From JBFHES01 sp041584015 (lineage in GTDB: Bacteria > Bacteroidota > Bacteroidia > Bacteroidales > M50B96), in assembly GCA_041584015.1 (NCBI GenBank), contig JBFHES010000008.1, positions 1 through 42,843 of the forward strand: a DNA stretch of 42,843 nt, given 5' to 3'. The notes beneath the pieces are model-generated. The model did no database searches and had not been told where the DNA came from. It worked only from the letters and a program-made list of their open reading frames with translations. The position numbers were made by a program, and so were the translations under genes. Every line of letters starts with the position of its first letter. The stretch's first letter is position 1. This document shows positions 33,685 through 42,312 of the stretch, in pieces.

Positions 33685-36237
33685 ATGAAAGTTATTGTTA
33701 CCAGCTTTGTTGCCAGCCTCTTTATGTTCTTACTTAGCCTGGGCGTAAATGCTCAGCTTACACAAAAAAGCTTATACCATGATAATGGTGTGCTTAAAGA
33801 GCAGTGCTTCTTCTTAGATGCCGATTCTACAATTCTTGATTCAACATTTATTAGTTATAACGCTAATGGGCTGGTGAAAAAGAATGGGACTTTTGTTAAA
33901 GGTCAGAAATTTGGACATTGGGCTGCCTTTAATCAGTTGAATATTGTTTACACCGGAACCTACTCAGAGCATGAAACCTTTACGGGTTTTCGTTTCTATT
34001 TTCAGGAAGATACGCTTAACGAGGTGGAGTATTATGAGAATGATAACCTGATTGAACTGCAGCGTATACAAATTGACTCAATGATTTCGCAGCTCTTAGA
34101 TGGATTTCAGTCAGTAGCATTTGCAAGCGATTCTTGCTTTGCCCAGGACATGGAACGATTGAAAGAGGTATATTCTTCGCTTCAGGCTAATACTGAAGCG
34201 AAGCTTTTTGAGATGTATGATCTTTTATATCGGGCTCATTTCTTAAATGAATGGTATTCGTTTTACCATCTAGAGATTGCCGAACTTAACTTATTGAAAG
34301 ATCGTTTGGCTTTGGTCAATGCTAAAAAAGTTGATGAATCGTTACTTGCGAACTTAGAAAAATTAAATCATCAGCTTGATTCATTATGCAAAACCTGCAA
34401 CTATGCGGTTATCGGGAAACACTTTTTTATTAGTGGCAATCTGGATGCATTGGAAGCTGATAATAAGCTGGTACTTGCGCAGAGCGATAGTGTTACCGAA
34501 GCATACAATTATGTGGTTCAGTTAATCAGCACACAATATCAAAGTATCTATGAAAATGAATTTGCTCCTGTTAACAGCGATTTGCAGGATTATGCCAGCC
34601 AAGTAAATGTAAAAGACAAATTGCAGTTTGGCGATTCGCTAATTCAGTATTTGTACATGTGGAAGGAACGGGCAAATGAATTAACTGCTTTTGATAGTTT
34701 ATACAATGATAAAGTTGTCGCTTTTAAGGACGAAACCGCGCAAAGCTTTCCTGCAATCTATAAAAATGTTGTGATTGTTTTTGATGGTGAAAAAACTAAA
34801 TATGATGCCATAAGTGAGCTTGATGCCAGAATGGATTTTGGTCGTTCCTTAATACAGAGTATCGATTCGACTCACAATATGGTAGTGGCATTAAAAAAAT
34901 CGAATGCACTCATCGCTGAAACTTTTCAGCCACTGCATGATCAATACTTACAGGAGTATCCGCCAATATACAGAAAGGAGATTAAGCCCTATAAAAAGGT
35001 GATTGCAGAAAACGAGAATGTGCAGGACCTTGGCAGAAAGTACCAAATGGCGATGAGCATGGTTGATACAATATCCTATTATAAAAGCGCCTTACAGGTA
35101 TTTCATCATACCGATTCGGTCATTGCTTTTCATTATCCGCAGGTGAAAAAATCCTATGAAACAGATCTGAAATCGGTTTATAAGCAGAGTTTTATTTTAA
35201 TTGAACCGGCAATTCGTTCCTATAACATTATTTCAAAAGCCGAGGAGAAAATAAAGCTTAGCCAGGAAATCCTTTTTCAGATTGAAAAGCTTGAAACTGA
35301 CAAAACCGAATTGGATCATCAGCTAGCATCATTGACTAATAAAATTGATACTATTGATCAGTTCTACCTACAACCATTTCCTGCCATACATAAGCAGCTG
35401 GCTAAACAGCTTGAGAAGGATCTGAAGTTTTATAAAGCGGAAAATACTGTTGCCAACAGGTTACGCTCCGGCACCAATTTGCTTACCAGAGTAAATAGCA
35501 AAATTGAGAGCTTTGATACATTAATGAATCAGCATTTACAGATTGAACGTGAATTAAAGGCAGTTCGCTCAAAATACGAAATCATGTTTCCTCGCATCTT
35601 TAAAATTGAACTTAGTGAACTTGAGGATGAACATAAGTTGTATGTAGACGAAGTGAGCGTTGAGCGGAAACTTATGCAAGGTGGAATTATTTTAAACAGG
35701 TTAGAGCAGTTCGAAACACATTATGGTGAACTAAGCAGTAACGAGACTTTACTGAAAAATAATTTTGAACCAGTTACCTTGTCTTATAAGGAGAATTTCT
35801 CCAGTATCTATAAGGGGAAAATTGTTCCGCTAATTGCTATCAAAAAGGAATATGATAATACGGGTTATCATCAGCGTAAGCTAAATCTGGGACAATCCTT
35901 GGTTACAGAAATTGAAGTTTATCAGCTTAAGCTCGATTCGTTTACTATTCAAATGGAAGCCTTTAGAGTAAAATACGATCGCTTTGTAATGCTCTATCAG
36001 AGTAGAAAAGCTGAGAAATATATCTACAAAAGAGGTAAAAGTGCTTATGAGGATTTGAGAGCTTTGTATACAAATGAAATTGATCTGAACTTGAAAATGA
36101 AAAGAGGAGCGGAGCTGGAATTATTGCTTGATTCATTAATTGCTCTTGCAGGTCAGGATAATACAGAGTTAAATGCTAAGCTGAAAAACGCGAAAACTAC
36201 TGAAGAAATAAAAAGCAAACTAGGTCTTAGCGAATAA
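33685..36237 (+). CDS. Secreted protein with MORN-like N-terminus and eight 70-residue repeats, unknown function
   Basis: I start at the ATG at 33685 (850 residues), not the TTG 9 nt earlier, because it begins the signal peptide (1-24, ending VNAQ). Residues 30-125 contain MORN/YwqK-like strands (LYHDNGVLKE, NGTFVKGQKFGHW, YYENDN). From residue 284 (base 34534) the protein is a chain of eight repeats, each exactly 70 residues except the seventh (72), starting at 284, 354, 424, 494, 564, 634, 704 and 776. The repeat consensus is (F/Y)Px(I/V)YK at positions 2-7, Tyr at position 20 (seven of eight) and Gly at about 33 before xx(L/I). A degenerate copy may start near 189. The repeats look helical and charged. 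No family was recognised; an envelope scaffold or binding role is only a guess. Confidence 0.88.
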   Translation: MKVIVTSFVASLFMFLLSLGVNAQLTQKSLYHDNGVLKEQCFFLDADSTILDSTFISYNANGLVKKNGTFVKGQKFGHWAAFNQLNIVYTGTYSEHETFTGFRFYFQEDTLNEVEYYENDNLIELQRIQIDSMISQLLDGFQSVAFASDSCFAQDMERLKEVYSSLQANTEAKLFEMYDLLYRAHFLNEWYSFYHLEIAELNLLKDRLALVNAKKVDESLLANLEKLNHQLDSLCKTCNYAVIGKHFFISGNLDALEADNKLVLAQSDSVTEAYNYVVQLISTQYQSIYENEFAPVNSDLQDYASQVNVKDKLQFGDSLIQYLYMWKERANELTAFDSLYNDKVVAFKDETAQSFPAIYKNVVIVFDGEKTKYDAISELDARMDFGRSLIQSIDSTHNMVVALKKSNALIAETFQPLHDQYLQEYPPIYRKEIKPYKKVIAENENVQDLGRKYQMAMSMVDTISYYKSALQVFHHTDSVIAFHYPQVKKSYETDLKSVYKQSFILIEPAIRSYNIISKAEEKIKLSQEILFQIEKLETDKTELDHQLASLTNKIDTIDQFYLQPFPAIHKQLAKQLEKDLKFYKAENTVANRLRSGTNLLTRVNSKIESFDTLMNQHLQIERELKAVRSKYEIMFPRIFKIELSELEDEHKLYVDEVSVERKLMQGGIILNRLEQFETHYGELSSNETLLKNNFEPVTLSYKENFSSIYKGKIVPLIAIKKEYDNTGYHQRKLNLGQSLVTEIEVYQLKLDSFTIQMEAFRVKYDRFVMLYQSRKAEKYIYKRGKSAYEDLRALYTNEIDLNLKMKRGAELELLLDSLIALAGQDNTELNAKLKNAKTTEEIKSKLGLSE
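34534..36237 (+). repeat. Eight tandem protein-level repeats of 210 nt (70 codons) each
   Basis: Repeat units begin at 34534, 34744, 34954, 35164, 35374, 35584, 35794 and 36010; spacing is 210 nt except the last (216). Conservation is at the protein level only (SFPAIYK, EYPPIYR, PFPAIHK, MFPRIFK, NFSSIYK at unit starts); the DNA has diverged, so this is an old repeat array and not a recent microsatellite. Confidence 0.85.
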
Positions 36238-36272
36238 GTCCTGGTTTGCTTCTCTATAATTTAATCAAGTAA

Positions 36273-37613
36273 TTAACCTTGATATCTAATCCATTTCCAA
36301 AGTTCTTTGTAAGTTACTTTCTTACCATACATTAATATACCTGTTTTGTATATTCTTCCTGCAACATAAGTTAAACCCAGGAAGGTTGCAATCAATAAGG
36401 TCCATGATAGAGCTAATTGCCAGAATGGTACTTCAAATGGTATTCTGGTCATCATTACAATCGGTGATGTAAACGGAATTATTGAGAACCAAAATGCTAG
36501 TGGTCCTTCGGGATTCTGTATTGCATTTACCATTACAAGTAATGATAAGATGAGCGGAATTGTAACCGGCACCATAAATTGCTGTACATCTGTTTCATTG
36601 TCTACGGCAGAACCAACCGCAGCAAATAAGGCTGCATATAAGAGATATCCACCAATAAAGTAGATGAGAAAGGAAATGAGGATTGTGACTATAGGGATGG
36701 ATGAAGTTGCAGTTAAAAATATCTCCTCGAACTTACCCATTTCTACAGGTTCCTGCATGAGCTCTTCAGCCATAGGTGCGCTTTGCGATAAAACACTTTG
36801 TGCCTGATCATTTATTATTTCATTTTGATTCATATCAGCACCTATGATCATGAAACCTATCCAAGAGAACAACGCAACAAGTACAATCCATGCTACAAAT
36901 TGTGTGAGACCCACAAGAGCGATCCCCAAAATCTTGCCTAGCATTAATTGGAATGGCTTAACTGATGATACGATTACTTCAACAATTCTGCTTGTTTTTT
37001 CTTCAATAACACCACGCATAACTTGCACCCCATACATGAATATGAACATGTAAATAAGCAAGCCAGAAATGTACCCAACGCCCATGGCTGCACCTGTCGA
37101 ACTTTTTACTTCATCGCCATCTTCGGTCCACTTAATGGTGTCTAATCTTAAGTTAACTTTCAGACTTTTAAGTGTTTCGCGGCTAATGCCCATATCCACC
37201 AGCTTTACATCTTCAAGATAGCTTCTAATGGCGCCTTGAATAAACATTATTACTGCCTGGCTGGGTTGCTTTTCTGAGTACAGTTTAATCTGCTCAGATT
37301 GCATAATGTTTGAAGGAATGTATAATAAGGCATAGTAATCCGATTCGGCAAACTCACTTTTGGCCTCGCTTAAGGTCTTACCGGCAAGTAGCTCGAAATT
37401 GATGTATTCGGTGTTTTGTAATGATTCGAATATTACCATCGATTCATCTATGATTGCAATTTTTTTGTCTTCCGTATCCTTAGCAAAAATAAAGTAGCTG
37501 TATAAAATGCCTACACCAGCCATTAATAGTGGTGCCAGAAGTGTGATTATAATGAATGACTTCTTTTTTACTCTGGAGGTATATTCTCGTTTTAGTACTA
37601 TTCCTGTTTTCAT
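36273..37613 (-). CDS. ABC-2-type transporter permease (NatB-like)
   Basis: This 446-residue membrane protein has one N-terminal helix (about 18-43), a large extracytoplasmic domain of about 130 residues (ending near 170), then about five helices at 175-425. A second extracytoplasmic patch rich in Gln/Met/Glu (about 262-300) splits them. The phrase MRGVIEEKTSRIVEVIVSSVKP is the hallmark of NatB/YhaP-type ABC-2 permeases, and AMGVGYISGLLIYMFIF fits the family. It starts 10 nt after the ATP-binding subunit and forms an exporter with it. NatAB relatives export sodium or drugs; the cargo here is unknown. Confidence 0.9.
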   Translation of the reverse strand: MKTGIVLKREYTSRVKKKSFIIITLLAPLLMAGVGILYSYFIFAKDTEDKKIAIIDESMVIFESLQNTEYINFELLAGKTLSEAKSEFAESDYYALLYIPSNIMQSEQIKLYSEKQPSQAVIMFIQGAIRSYLEDVKLVDMGISRETLKSLKVNLRLDTIKWTEDGDEVKSSTGAAMGVGYISGLLIYMFIFMYGVQVMRGVIEEKTSRIVEVIVSSVKPFQLMLGKILGIALVGLTQFVAWIVLVALFSWIGFMIIGADMNQNEIINDQAQSVLSQSAPMAEELMQEPVEMGKFEEIFLTATSSIPIVTILISFLIYFIGGYLLYAALFAAVGSAVDNETDVQQFMVPVTIPLILSLLVMVNAIQNPEGPLAFWFSIIPFTSPIVMMTRIPFEVPFWQLALSWTLLIATFLGLTYVAGRIYKTGILMYGKKVTYKELWKWIRYQG

Positions 37614-37623
37614 AATTCTTTAA

Positions 37624-38559
37624 TTAAAGAAGTGCGTTGCCATTGTTTGTATGTTCTACCGCACGAATGAAAATATCATTCATGCTCGGGATAACCTCAT
37701 TGAAAGCAATTAGGTTACCTAATGGTAGTAATTGAGATATAAGCTCGTTGGTAGATAAACTATTAAGTAGTTTAATTTTTACTGAATGAACGTCTTTCTC
37801 GCTGCTTGCTTCGGTTATCTTATAATCCGAGGATAGTGTTGCTTGCAACTTATTAAACTGCCCAAGGAACTTAAGCTCGAAAGTATCAGTTTTAAATCGT
37901 TGGCGAACTTCATTTATTTTACCATTCAGAATAACGGTCGATTTATTAATAAGTGCAATGTCATCGCATAATTCTTCAACGGATTCCATGTTGTGTGTTG
38001 AGAAAATAATGGTAGATCCATTTTTCTTAAGTTCTAAAATCTCACGTTTTAGAATATTCGTGTTGATTGGATCGAAGCCACTAAATGGTTCGTCGAAAAT
38101 GAGTAAGCGCGGCTCATGCAACACTGTTACAATAAACTGAACTTTTTGCTGCATTCCTTTGGAGAGTTCTTCAACTTTTTTGTCCCACCATGTTTCAATC
38201 TCCATTTTTTCGAACCAGAACTTGAGCTTTTTTAAAGCATCGTTCTTAGATAGACCTTTCAGTTGTGCCAGGTAAACAGCCTGATCGCCAACCTTCATTT
38301 TCTTATACAACCCCCTTTCTTCCGGTAAGTATCCAATATGCTCAATGTGCTTTGGTGAAAGTGGTGTGTTATCGAAAAAAACTAAACCATCATCTGGTGC
38401 GAAAATCTGATTTACAATTCTTATGAGAGTTGTTTTACCTGCACCATTAGGTCCAAGCAATCCAAATATCTTTCCTTCCGGAACATTGATTGAAACGTCG
38501 TTAAGTGCAGTATGATTGGCAAATCGCTTTATAATATTTTCTGCCCGTAGTAAATTCAT
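37624..38559 (-). CDS. ABC transporter ATP-binding protein (NatA-like)
   Basis: This 311-residue ATPase has Walker A GPNGAGKTT (Lys42), Q-loop near VNQIF and GYLPEERGLYKKM, signature LSKGMQQKVQ, Walker B LLIFDEPFSG and the switch histidine in FSTHNME. The signature has KGMQQK in place of the standard SGGQ, a spelling shared by NatA/DUF4162-type ATPases. The last ~80 residues (about 225-311) form the DUF4162-like C-terminal extension. It is encoded directly upstream of the NatB-like permease. The GYLPEERGLY phrase places it with Na+- or peptide-exporting subgroups. Confidence 0.92.
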   Translation of the reverse strand: MNLLRAENIIKRFANHTALNDVSINVPEGKIFGLLGPNGAGKTTLIRIVNQIFAPDDGLVFFDNTPLSPKHIEHIGYLPEERGLYKKMKVGDQAVYLAQLKGLSKNDALKKLKFWFEKMEIETWWDKKVEELSKGMQQKVQFIVTVLHEPRLLIFDEPFSGFDPINTNILKREILELKKNGSTIIFSTHNMESVEELCDDIALINKSTVILNGKINEVRQRFKTDTFELKFLGQFNKLQATLSSDYKITEASSEKDVHSVKIKLLNSLSTNELISQLLPLGNLIAFNEVIPSMNDIFIRAVEHTNNGNALL

Positions 38560-38702
38560 CGGTTTTTAAAATTTTTGCGTGAATATACAACATTCAGCAT
38601 CTTATCGAAGCATGAATATGCTGATAAGTCAGAAATTATTTAGAATACCTTAAAATAAAGTAGTCGCAGATTTTATATTATGAATATAGAAATGTCCTTC
38701 GA

Positions 38703-39857
38703 TTAAAAGAAATCTTTCATTTTATTAAAGAACCCACCATCATGCTTACTTGGATTCGGCTTAAAATTACTTGAGTCTTGCATCTTCTCCAGCATTTTCT
38801 TTTCTTCTTTCGATAGGCTTTTAGGAACCCAGATGTTAATGTTTACAAGCAGGTCGCCTCTTCCGTAGCCATTTACATCAGGGATGCCCTTACCTCTTAA
38901 ACGTAACACTTTTCCTGGTTGTGTACCAGGCTCTATTTTTACTTTTACTTTGCCATCAACGGTAGGGATTTCCGCAGGTGTTCCCAATGACGCCTCAGGG
39001 AAAGTTAGATATAAATTATAATGCAGGTCATTTTCGTCGCGGAATAATTCATCATGTGGCTTCTCTTCAATCAGTACCAATAAATCTCCATTTATACCAC
39101 CTCTACGGGCGGCATTGCCTTTTCCGCTTACCGAAAGTTGCATTCCTTCGGCAACACCAGCAGGAATGTTAATGGTTACTACTTCTTCGCCTTTTACAAT
39201 GCCTTCGCCATAGCAAGCAGTACATTTGTTAGTGATTGTTTTTCCATCGCCATTACAGCTTGGGCAAGTAGATGCTGTTTGCATTTGTCCGAGCAAGGTT
39301 TGGGTAACTCGCGTTACCTGACCTGATCCATGACAAGTCTGACAGGTAGTGTGTGACGATCCGTCTGCTGCACCAGAACCATCGCAAGGCTTACACTTGA
39401 CGTATTTTTTAACTTTTATTTTTTTCTCTACACCTTTGGCAACCTCGGTTAAGTCAAGTTGAACTTTTACACGTAGGTTTGATCCTTTTGACACACGGCG
39501 ACCTCTGCTGCGGCCTCCGCCGCCAAAACCACCACCACCAAAGTGACCACCGAAAATATCGCCAAAAGAGGAGAATATATCTTCCATGTTACTGAAACCG
39601 CCGCCGCCAAAACCGCCGCCGCCAGCTGCTCCGCCAACACCAGCATGACCAAACTGATCATAGCGTTGCTTCTTGCTGTCATCGCTTAGTACCTCGTAAG
39701 CTTCGGCAGCTTCCTTAAACTTGTCTTCAGCTTCTGAATTTCCTGGATTTTTATCAGGATGATATTTTATAGCTTGTTTACGATAAGCTTTTTTAATCTC
39801 ATCTTTTCCGGCATTTTTATCAACACCTAAAACCTCATAAAAATCTCTCTTAGCCAT
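38703..39857 (-). CDS. dnaJ: Chaperone protein DnaJ
   Basis: This 384-residue type I J-protein stimulates the DnaK ATPase and holds unfolded clients. The J domain (1-70) has HPD at 33-35, followed by a Gly/Phe-rich linker (about 75-118). The zinc-binding domain has all four CxxCxGxG modules (CKPCDGSG, CQTCHGSG, CPSCNGDG, CTACYGEG). The C-terminal substrate domains include VPAGVAEG-like NIPAGVAEGMQL and PGTQPGKVLRLRGKGIP. It follows grpE by 36 nt on the same strand. dnaK is absent here, as is common in Bacteroidota, where grpE-dnaJ stand alone. Confidence 0.97.
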   Translation of the reverse strand: MAKRDFYEVLGVDKNAGKDEIKKAYRKQAIKYHPDKNPGNSEAEDKFKEAAEAYEVLSDDSKKQRYDQFGHAGVGGAAGGGGFGGGGFSNMEDIFSSFGDIFGGHFGGGGFGGGGRSRGRRVSKGSNLRVKVQLDLTEVAKGVEKKIKVKKYVKCKPCDGSGAADGSSHTTCQTCHGSGQVTRVTQTLLGQMQTASTCPSCNGDGKTITNKCTACYGEGIVKGEEVVTINIPAGVAEGMQLSVSGKGNAARRGGINGDLLVLIEEKPHDELFRDENDLHYNLYLTFPEASLGTPAEIPTVDGKVKVKIEPGTQPGKVLRLRGKGIPDVNGYGRGDLLVNINIWVPKSLSKEEKKMLEKMQDSSNFKPNPSKHDGGFFNKMKDFF

Positions 39858-39893
39858 ATCTTTAACTTTCTACTCTTAATTCTTAAACGCTAA

Positions 39894-40529
39894 TTATTCA
39901 CCAACAACAACTTTAGAGAACCTGATTACCTTATCATTTAAGGTATATCCTTTCTCAATCACATCAACAACTTTTCCCTTTAGCTTCTTTTTTGGAGCAG
40001 GAATTTTGGTTAAGGCTTCGTGTTTATCGGTGTCAAATTCAACATGCATGGATTCAATTTCTTTGAGTCCTTGTTGCTTTAGAAAATCCTTGAATTTGTT
40101 ATTTATTAAATCAATACCTGCTAAGATGGAATCACAGTCTTTGGCATCTTTCATTGATGTCATTGCACGATCAAAGTCATCTACCACCGGCAGTAATTTT
40201 AGAAAAATCGACTCACCTGCATTTTTTGTCAGGTCCATTTTTTCTTTGAGCGTTCTTCTTCTATAATTGTCAAATTCGGCAGACAATCTTAGGTATTTGT
40301 CTTTCCACTCATTTGCTTCTGTTTCCAGTTTTACAGCCTGATCAACCACTTCTTCTGCTGCAGGAGTTTCCTCTGCATCTTCGTCTGTGTTGTTTAGCTC
40401 TTCAACTTCGGGCTCTATTACCTCGTTAACTACCTGTTCTTTTTCAGTAGTTTCCTGATTGATTGTTTCGTCTTGCACCTTACTGTTTTTATCTTCGCTT
40501 GTGTTCGCTTCTGTATTCTTCTTAGTCAT
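39894..40529 (-). CDS. grpE: Nucleotide exchange factor GrpE
   Basis: This 211-residue protein releases ADP from DnaK. A long acidic, low-complexity N-terminus (1-70, Glu/Asp/Thr-rich) precedes the dimeric coiled coil (about 70-115, EWKDKYLRLSAEFDNYRRRT, the family signature). The C-terminal beta domain carries VEFDTDKHEALTKIP, GKVVDVIEKGYTLNDKVIRFSKV. It is the first gene of the grpE-dnaJ operon. Heat-shock control is expected, and a 13-bp inverted repeat with a 9-nt spacer lies 76-109 nt upstream of its ATG, a good operator candidate. Confidence 0.97.
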   Translation of the reverse strand: MTKKNTEANTSEDKNSKVQDETINQETTEKEQVVNEVIEPEVEELNNTDEDAEETPAAEEVVDQAVKLETEANEWKDKYLRLSAEFDNYRRRTLKEKMDLTKNAGESIFLKLLPVVDDFDRAMTSMKDAKDCDSILAGIDLINNKFKDFLKQQGLKEIESMHVEFDTDKHEALTKIPAPKKKLKGKVVDVIEKGYTLNDKVIRFSKVVVGE

Positions 40530-40604
40530 TTTCCAGATTGATTTAAAAGTAAAACCTGAATATCAGCCAGCGCCTGATCAAATCTTTTGCCACTATCGGA
40601 GAGA

Positions 40605-40638
40605 TAGACATATTGACATTCTTGTGGTCAATATGTCT
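40605..40638 (-). promoter_or_regulatory. 13-bp inverted repeat with 9-nt spacer upstream of grpE, candidate heat-shock operator
   Basis: TAGACATATTGAC (40605-40617) is repeated in perfect inversion as GTCAATATGTCTA (40626/40627-40638) with a 9-nt spacer. The layout recalls CIRCE (9-N9-9), but the half-site sequence is different. It is beyond the tlpA terminator and has no U-tract on either side, so a terminator is unlikely. A TTGACC within it, 17 nt from TCTATC, could be part of a promoter. Confidence 0.55.
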
Positions 40639-40664
40639 AGATGGCAGGAGCCGGCACATAAAAA

Positions 40665-40687
40665 AAGGCAGGAATATCTCCTGCCTT
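40665..40687 (-). terminator. Intrinsic terminator downstream of the TlpA-like gene
   Basis: AAGGCAGGA (40665-40673) pairs with TCCTGCCTT (40679-40687) around a 5-nt loop, followed on the minus strand by a U-tract of eight or so. It starts 23 nt after the stop. Confidence 0.9.
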
Positions 40688-40710
40688 CATATTGTATTTT
40701 TAGCTATTGC

Positions 40711-41262
40711 TTAGTTTCTTTTTTTCAAAAGTGATTCAAGGGTAACCAACAAATTGTTACCTCTAAGGTTTTTTGCAACAATTACACCATCAGCATCAAT
40801 AAGTACATTTGACGGAATACCTGTAACCTTATATGTTTTAGCTGCCTCCGAAGCCCACTTTTTCAAATCACTAACATGGTAGTCCCACTCAAGATTGTCC
40901 TTTTTAATGGCATTCACCCAACTGTCTTTGTTTCCATCTAAGGAAACACTATAGACAGTAAATCCATTTCCGTTTGCAAATTTCTTGTTCTTATAATTTT
41001 TATAAGCGCTAACTACAGTAGGGTTTTCTCTTCTACATGGTCCGCACCATGATGCCCAAAAGTCAACAAGAACCATCTGACCTCTTAGATCTGATAGCTT
41101 TATGATTTTTCCATCCGGTGATTTGTAGGCAAGATCAGGAGCAACATCACCAACAGTAATTCCAACTTTTGAATTATTTTCTGTTTGCGTGCCTTTATTA
41201 ATAAATCCTGCCACAATAAATACTGCAATTACCAGCAGAGAACCAATTTTTAGTTTATTCAT
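40711..41262 (-). CDS. TlpA-family thioredoxin-like protein, membrane-anchored
   Basis: I use the ATG at 41262 (183 residues), which starts an N-terminal hydrophobic anchor (MNKLKIGSLLVIAVFIVAGF); the longer frame adds 36 residues with no support. The AhpC/TSA-Redoxin fold begins GDVAPDLAYKSPDGKIIKLSDLRGQ, and the active site is WASWCGPCRREN (Cys73, Cys76). The cis-Pro motif is TGIPSNVLID. It likely works in the periplasm, reducing disulfides in cytochrome c maturation or other envelope proteins, or reducing peroxides. It stands alone, with its own terminator, divergent from the permease gene. Confidence 0.9.
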   Translation of the reverse strand: MNKLKIGSLLVIAVFIVAGFINKGTQTENNSKVGITVGDVAPDLAYKSPDGKIIKLSDLRGQMVLVDFWASWCGPCRRENPTVVSAYKNYKNKKFANGNGFTVYSVSLDGNKDSWVNAIKKDNLEWDYHVSDLKKWASEAAKTYKVTGIPSNVLIDADGVIVAKNLRGNNLLVTLESLLKKRN

Positions 41263-41375
41263 CTTTAGTTTGTTTATGTTAAGTGGTGCAAAAATAATAA
41301 TCTTATGGACAAACAACAGAAGACGCAAAAAAATGTTCTCACCGATGGATATGCTTCGTTCTTCAATCAATTGAT

Positions 41376-41383
41376 TAAATTTG
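41376..41383 (+). promoter_or_regulatory. Candidate -7 element for the orphan permease
   Basis: TAAATTTG matches TAnnTTTG exactly and ends 16 nt before the permease ATG. No convincing -33 TTG is correctly spaced upstream. Confidence 0.35.
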
Positions 41384-41399
41384 TGCTTTCAGAAAAAAT

Positions 41400-42176
41400 A
41401 TGCAGAAACTAAATACCTTTCATACAATATTACTTCTTCTTGGAGGATTGGTTTTACTGTTTATAGTTGCCCCTCTTTTAGGCTTATTGATTGATACAAG
41501 CGGGGCAGAACTTTTTGAAACGGTGAAGGATCGTGAGGTGATTGACAGTATCGTTCTAACATTGTCTGTTTCATTTTTTACTACTTTATTCTTTTCCGTT
41601 TTATCAATTCCGCTGGCTTATTTGTTAGCTCGAAAGGAATTTCCATTGCGTAATTTGGTTAAGGGTATTATTGATATTCCGGTGGTCATACCACATTCAG
41701 CGGCAGGGATTGCGGTGCTCGGTTTTATTTCTCGAGACTCAGTAATTGGAGGCCTGGCCTCGGATATGGGGCTTAGCTTTGTTGGACATCCCATAGGAAT
41801 TGGTTTGGCTATGGCCTTTGTTAGTGTGCCCTTTTTAATTAACGCAGCCCACGATGGTTTTGCTGCTGTACCGGTTCGCCTCGAAAAAGCTGCACTCAAT
41901 CTTGGAGCTTCAAGTACACGCGTATTTCTTACGATTTCCGTGCCACTTGCATGGCGACATATCGTGTCTGGCTTGGTGTTGATGTTTGGCCGCGGAATGA
42001 GCGAATTTGGCGCAGTGGTTATTGTTGCCTATCATCCAATAATTACACCTGTTCTAATTTACGAGCGTTTCGGAGCTTTTGGACTGCAATACGCCAGACC
42101 TGTTGCTGTGGTGTTTATCGGTGTTTGTCTGCTGTTTTTTGTGCTTCTACGTATGCTGTCGAGAGGAAGGGATTAA
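41400..42176 (+). CDS. ABC transporter permease of the molybdate/tungstate/sulfate type (ModB/WtpB-like)
   Basis: This 258-residue protein has about six transmembrane helices. The cytoplasmic coupling motif is visible as EKAALNLGASSTRVFLTISVPLAW (EAA loop with its conserved Gly). FGRGMSEFGAVVIVAYHPIITPVLIYERF is written only for its key words: RGMSEFGAV and YERFGAFG are typical of WtpB/ModB permeases. It should form the membrane channel for tungstate or molybdate uptake with a binding protein and an ATPase. Neither partner is beside it: upstream is tlpA on the other strand, and downstream is a terminator and a gene-free stretch. The partners must be elsewhere. Tungstate against molybdate against sulfate cannot be decided by eye. 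Confidence 0.88.
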   Translation: MQKLNTFHTILLLLGGLVLLFIVAPLLGLLIDTSGAELFETVKDREVIDSIVLTLSVSFFTTLFFSVLSIPLAYLLARKEFPLRNLVKGIIDIPVVIPHSAAGIAVLGFISRDSVIGGLASDMGLSFVGHPIGIGLAMAFVSVPFLINAAHDGFAAVPVRLEKAALNLGASSTRVFLTISVPLAWRHIVSGLVLMFGRGMSEFGAVVIVAYHPIITPVLIYERFGAFGLQYARPVAVVFIGVCLLFFVLLRMLSRGRD

Positions 42177-42283
42177 TACAAGTTCCAACTTTTATCGATG
42201 TGTAAAATCCAACCTGTTTTCGAAAAGCGATGTGCTTTGTCTTAGAGAAGAATTATATAAGGACCGAAGTTTTGTAAAAAGAG

Positions 42284-42312
42284 AAAGGGGAAGTAGCCGC
42301 TTCCCCTTTTTT
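42284..42312 (+). terminator. Intrinsic terminator downstream of the orphan permease
   Basis: AAAGGGGAAG (42284-42293) pairs perfectly with CTTCCCCTTT (42300-42309) around a 6-nt loop and is followed by more T. It lies about 107 nt after the permease stop. Confidence 0.88.

Noticed and set aside
34534..36237. Treating the 210-nt repeats as a recent DNA tandem repeat or assembly artefact
   Set aside because: The units are diverged at DNA level; only protein-level positions are conserved, which points to an old, selected repeat.
40605..40638. Reading the grpE-upstream inverted repeat as a second tlpA terminator
   Set aside because: There is no U-tract on either side, and a good terminator already lies between it and tlpA.
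41263..41370. 36-residue N-terminal extension of the TlpA-like protein
   Set aside because: The internal Met starts a standard N-terminal membrane anchor; the extension puts a second odd hydrophobic patch before it and overlaps the likely promoter region.
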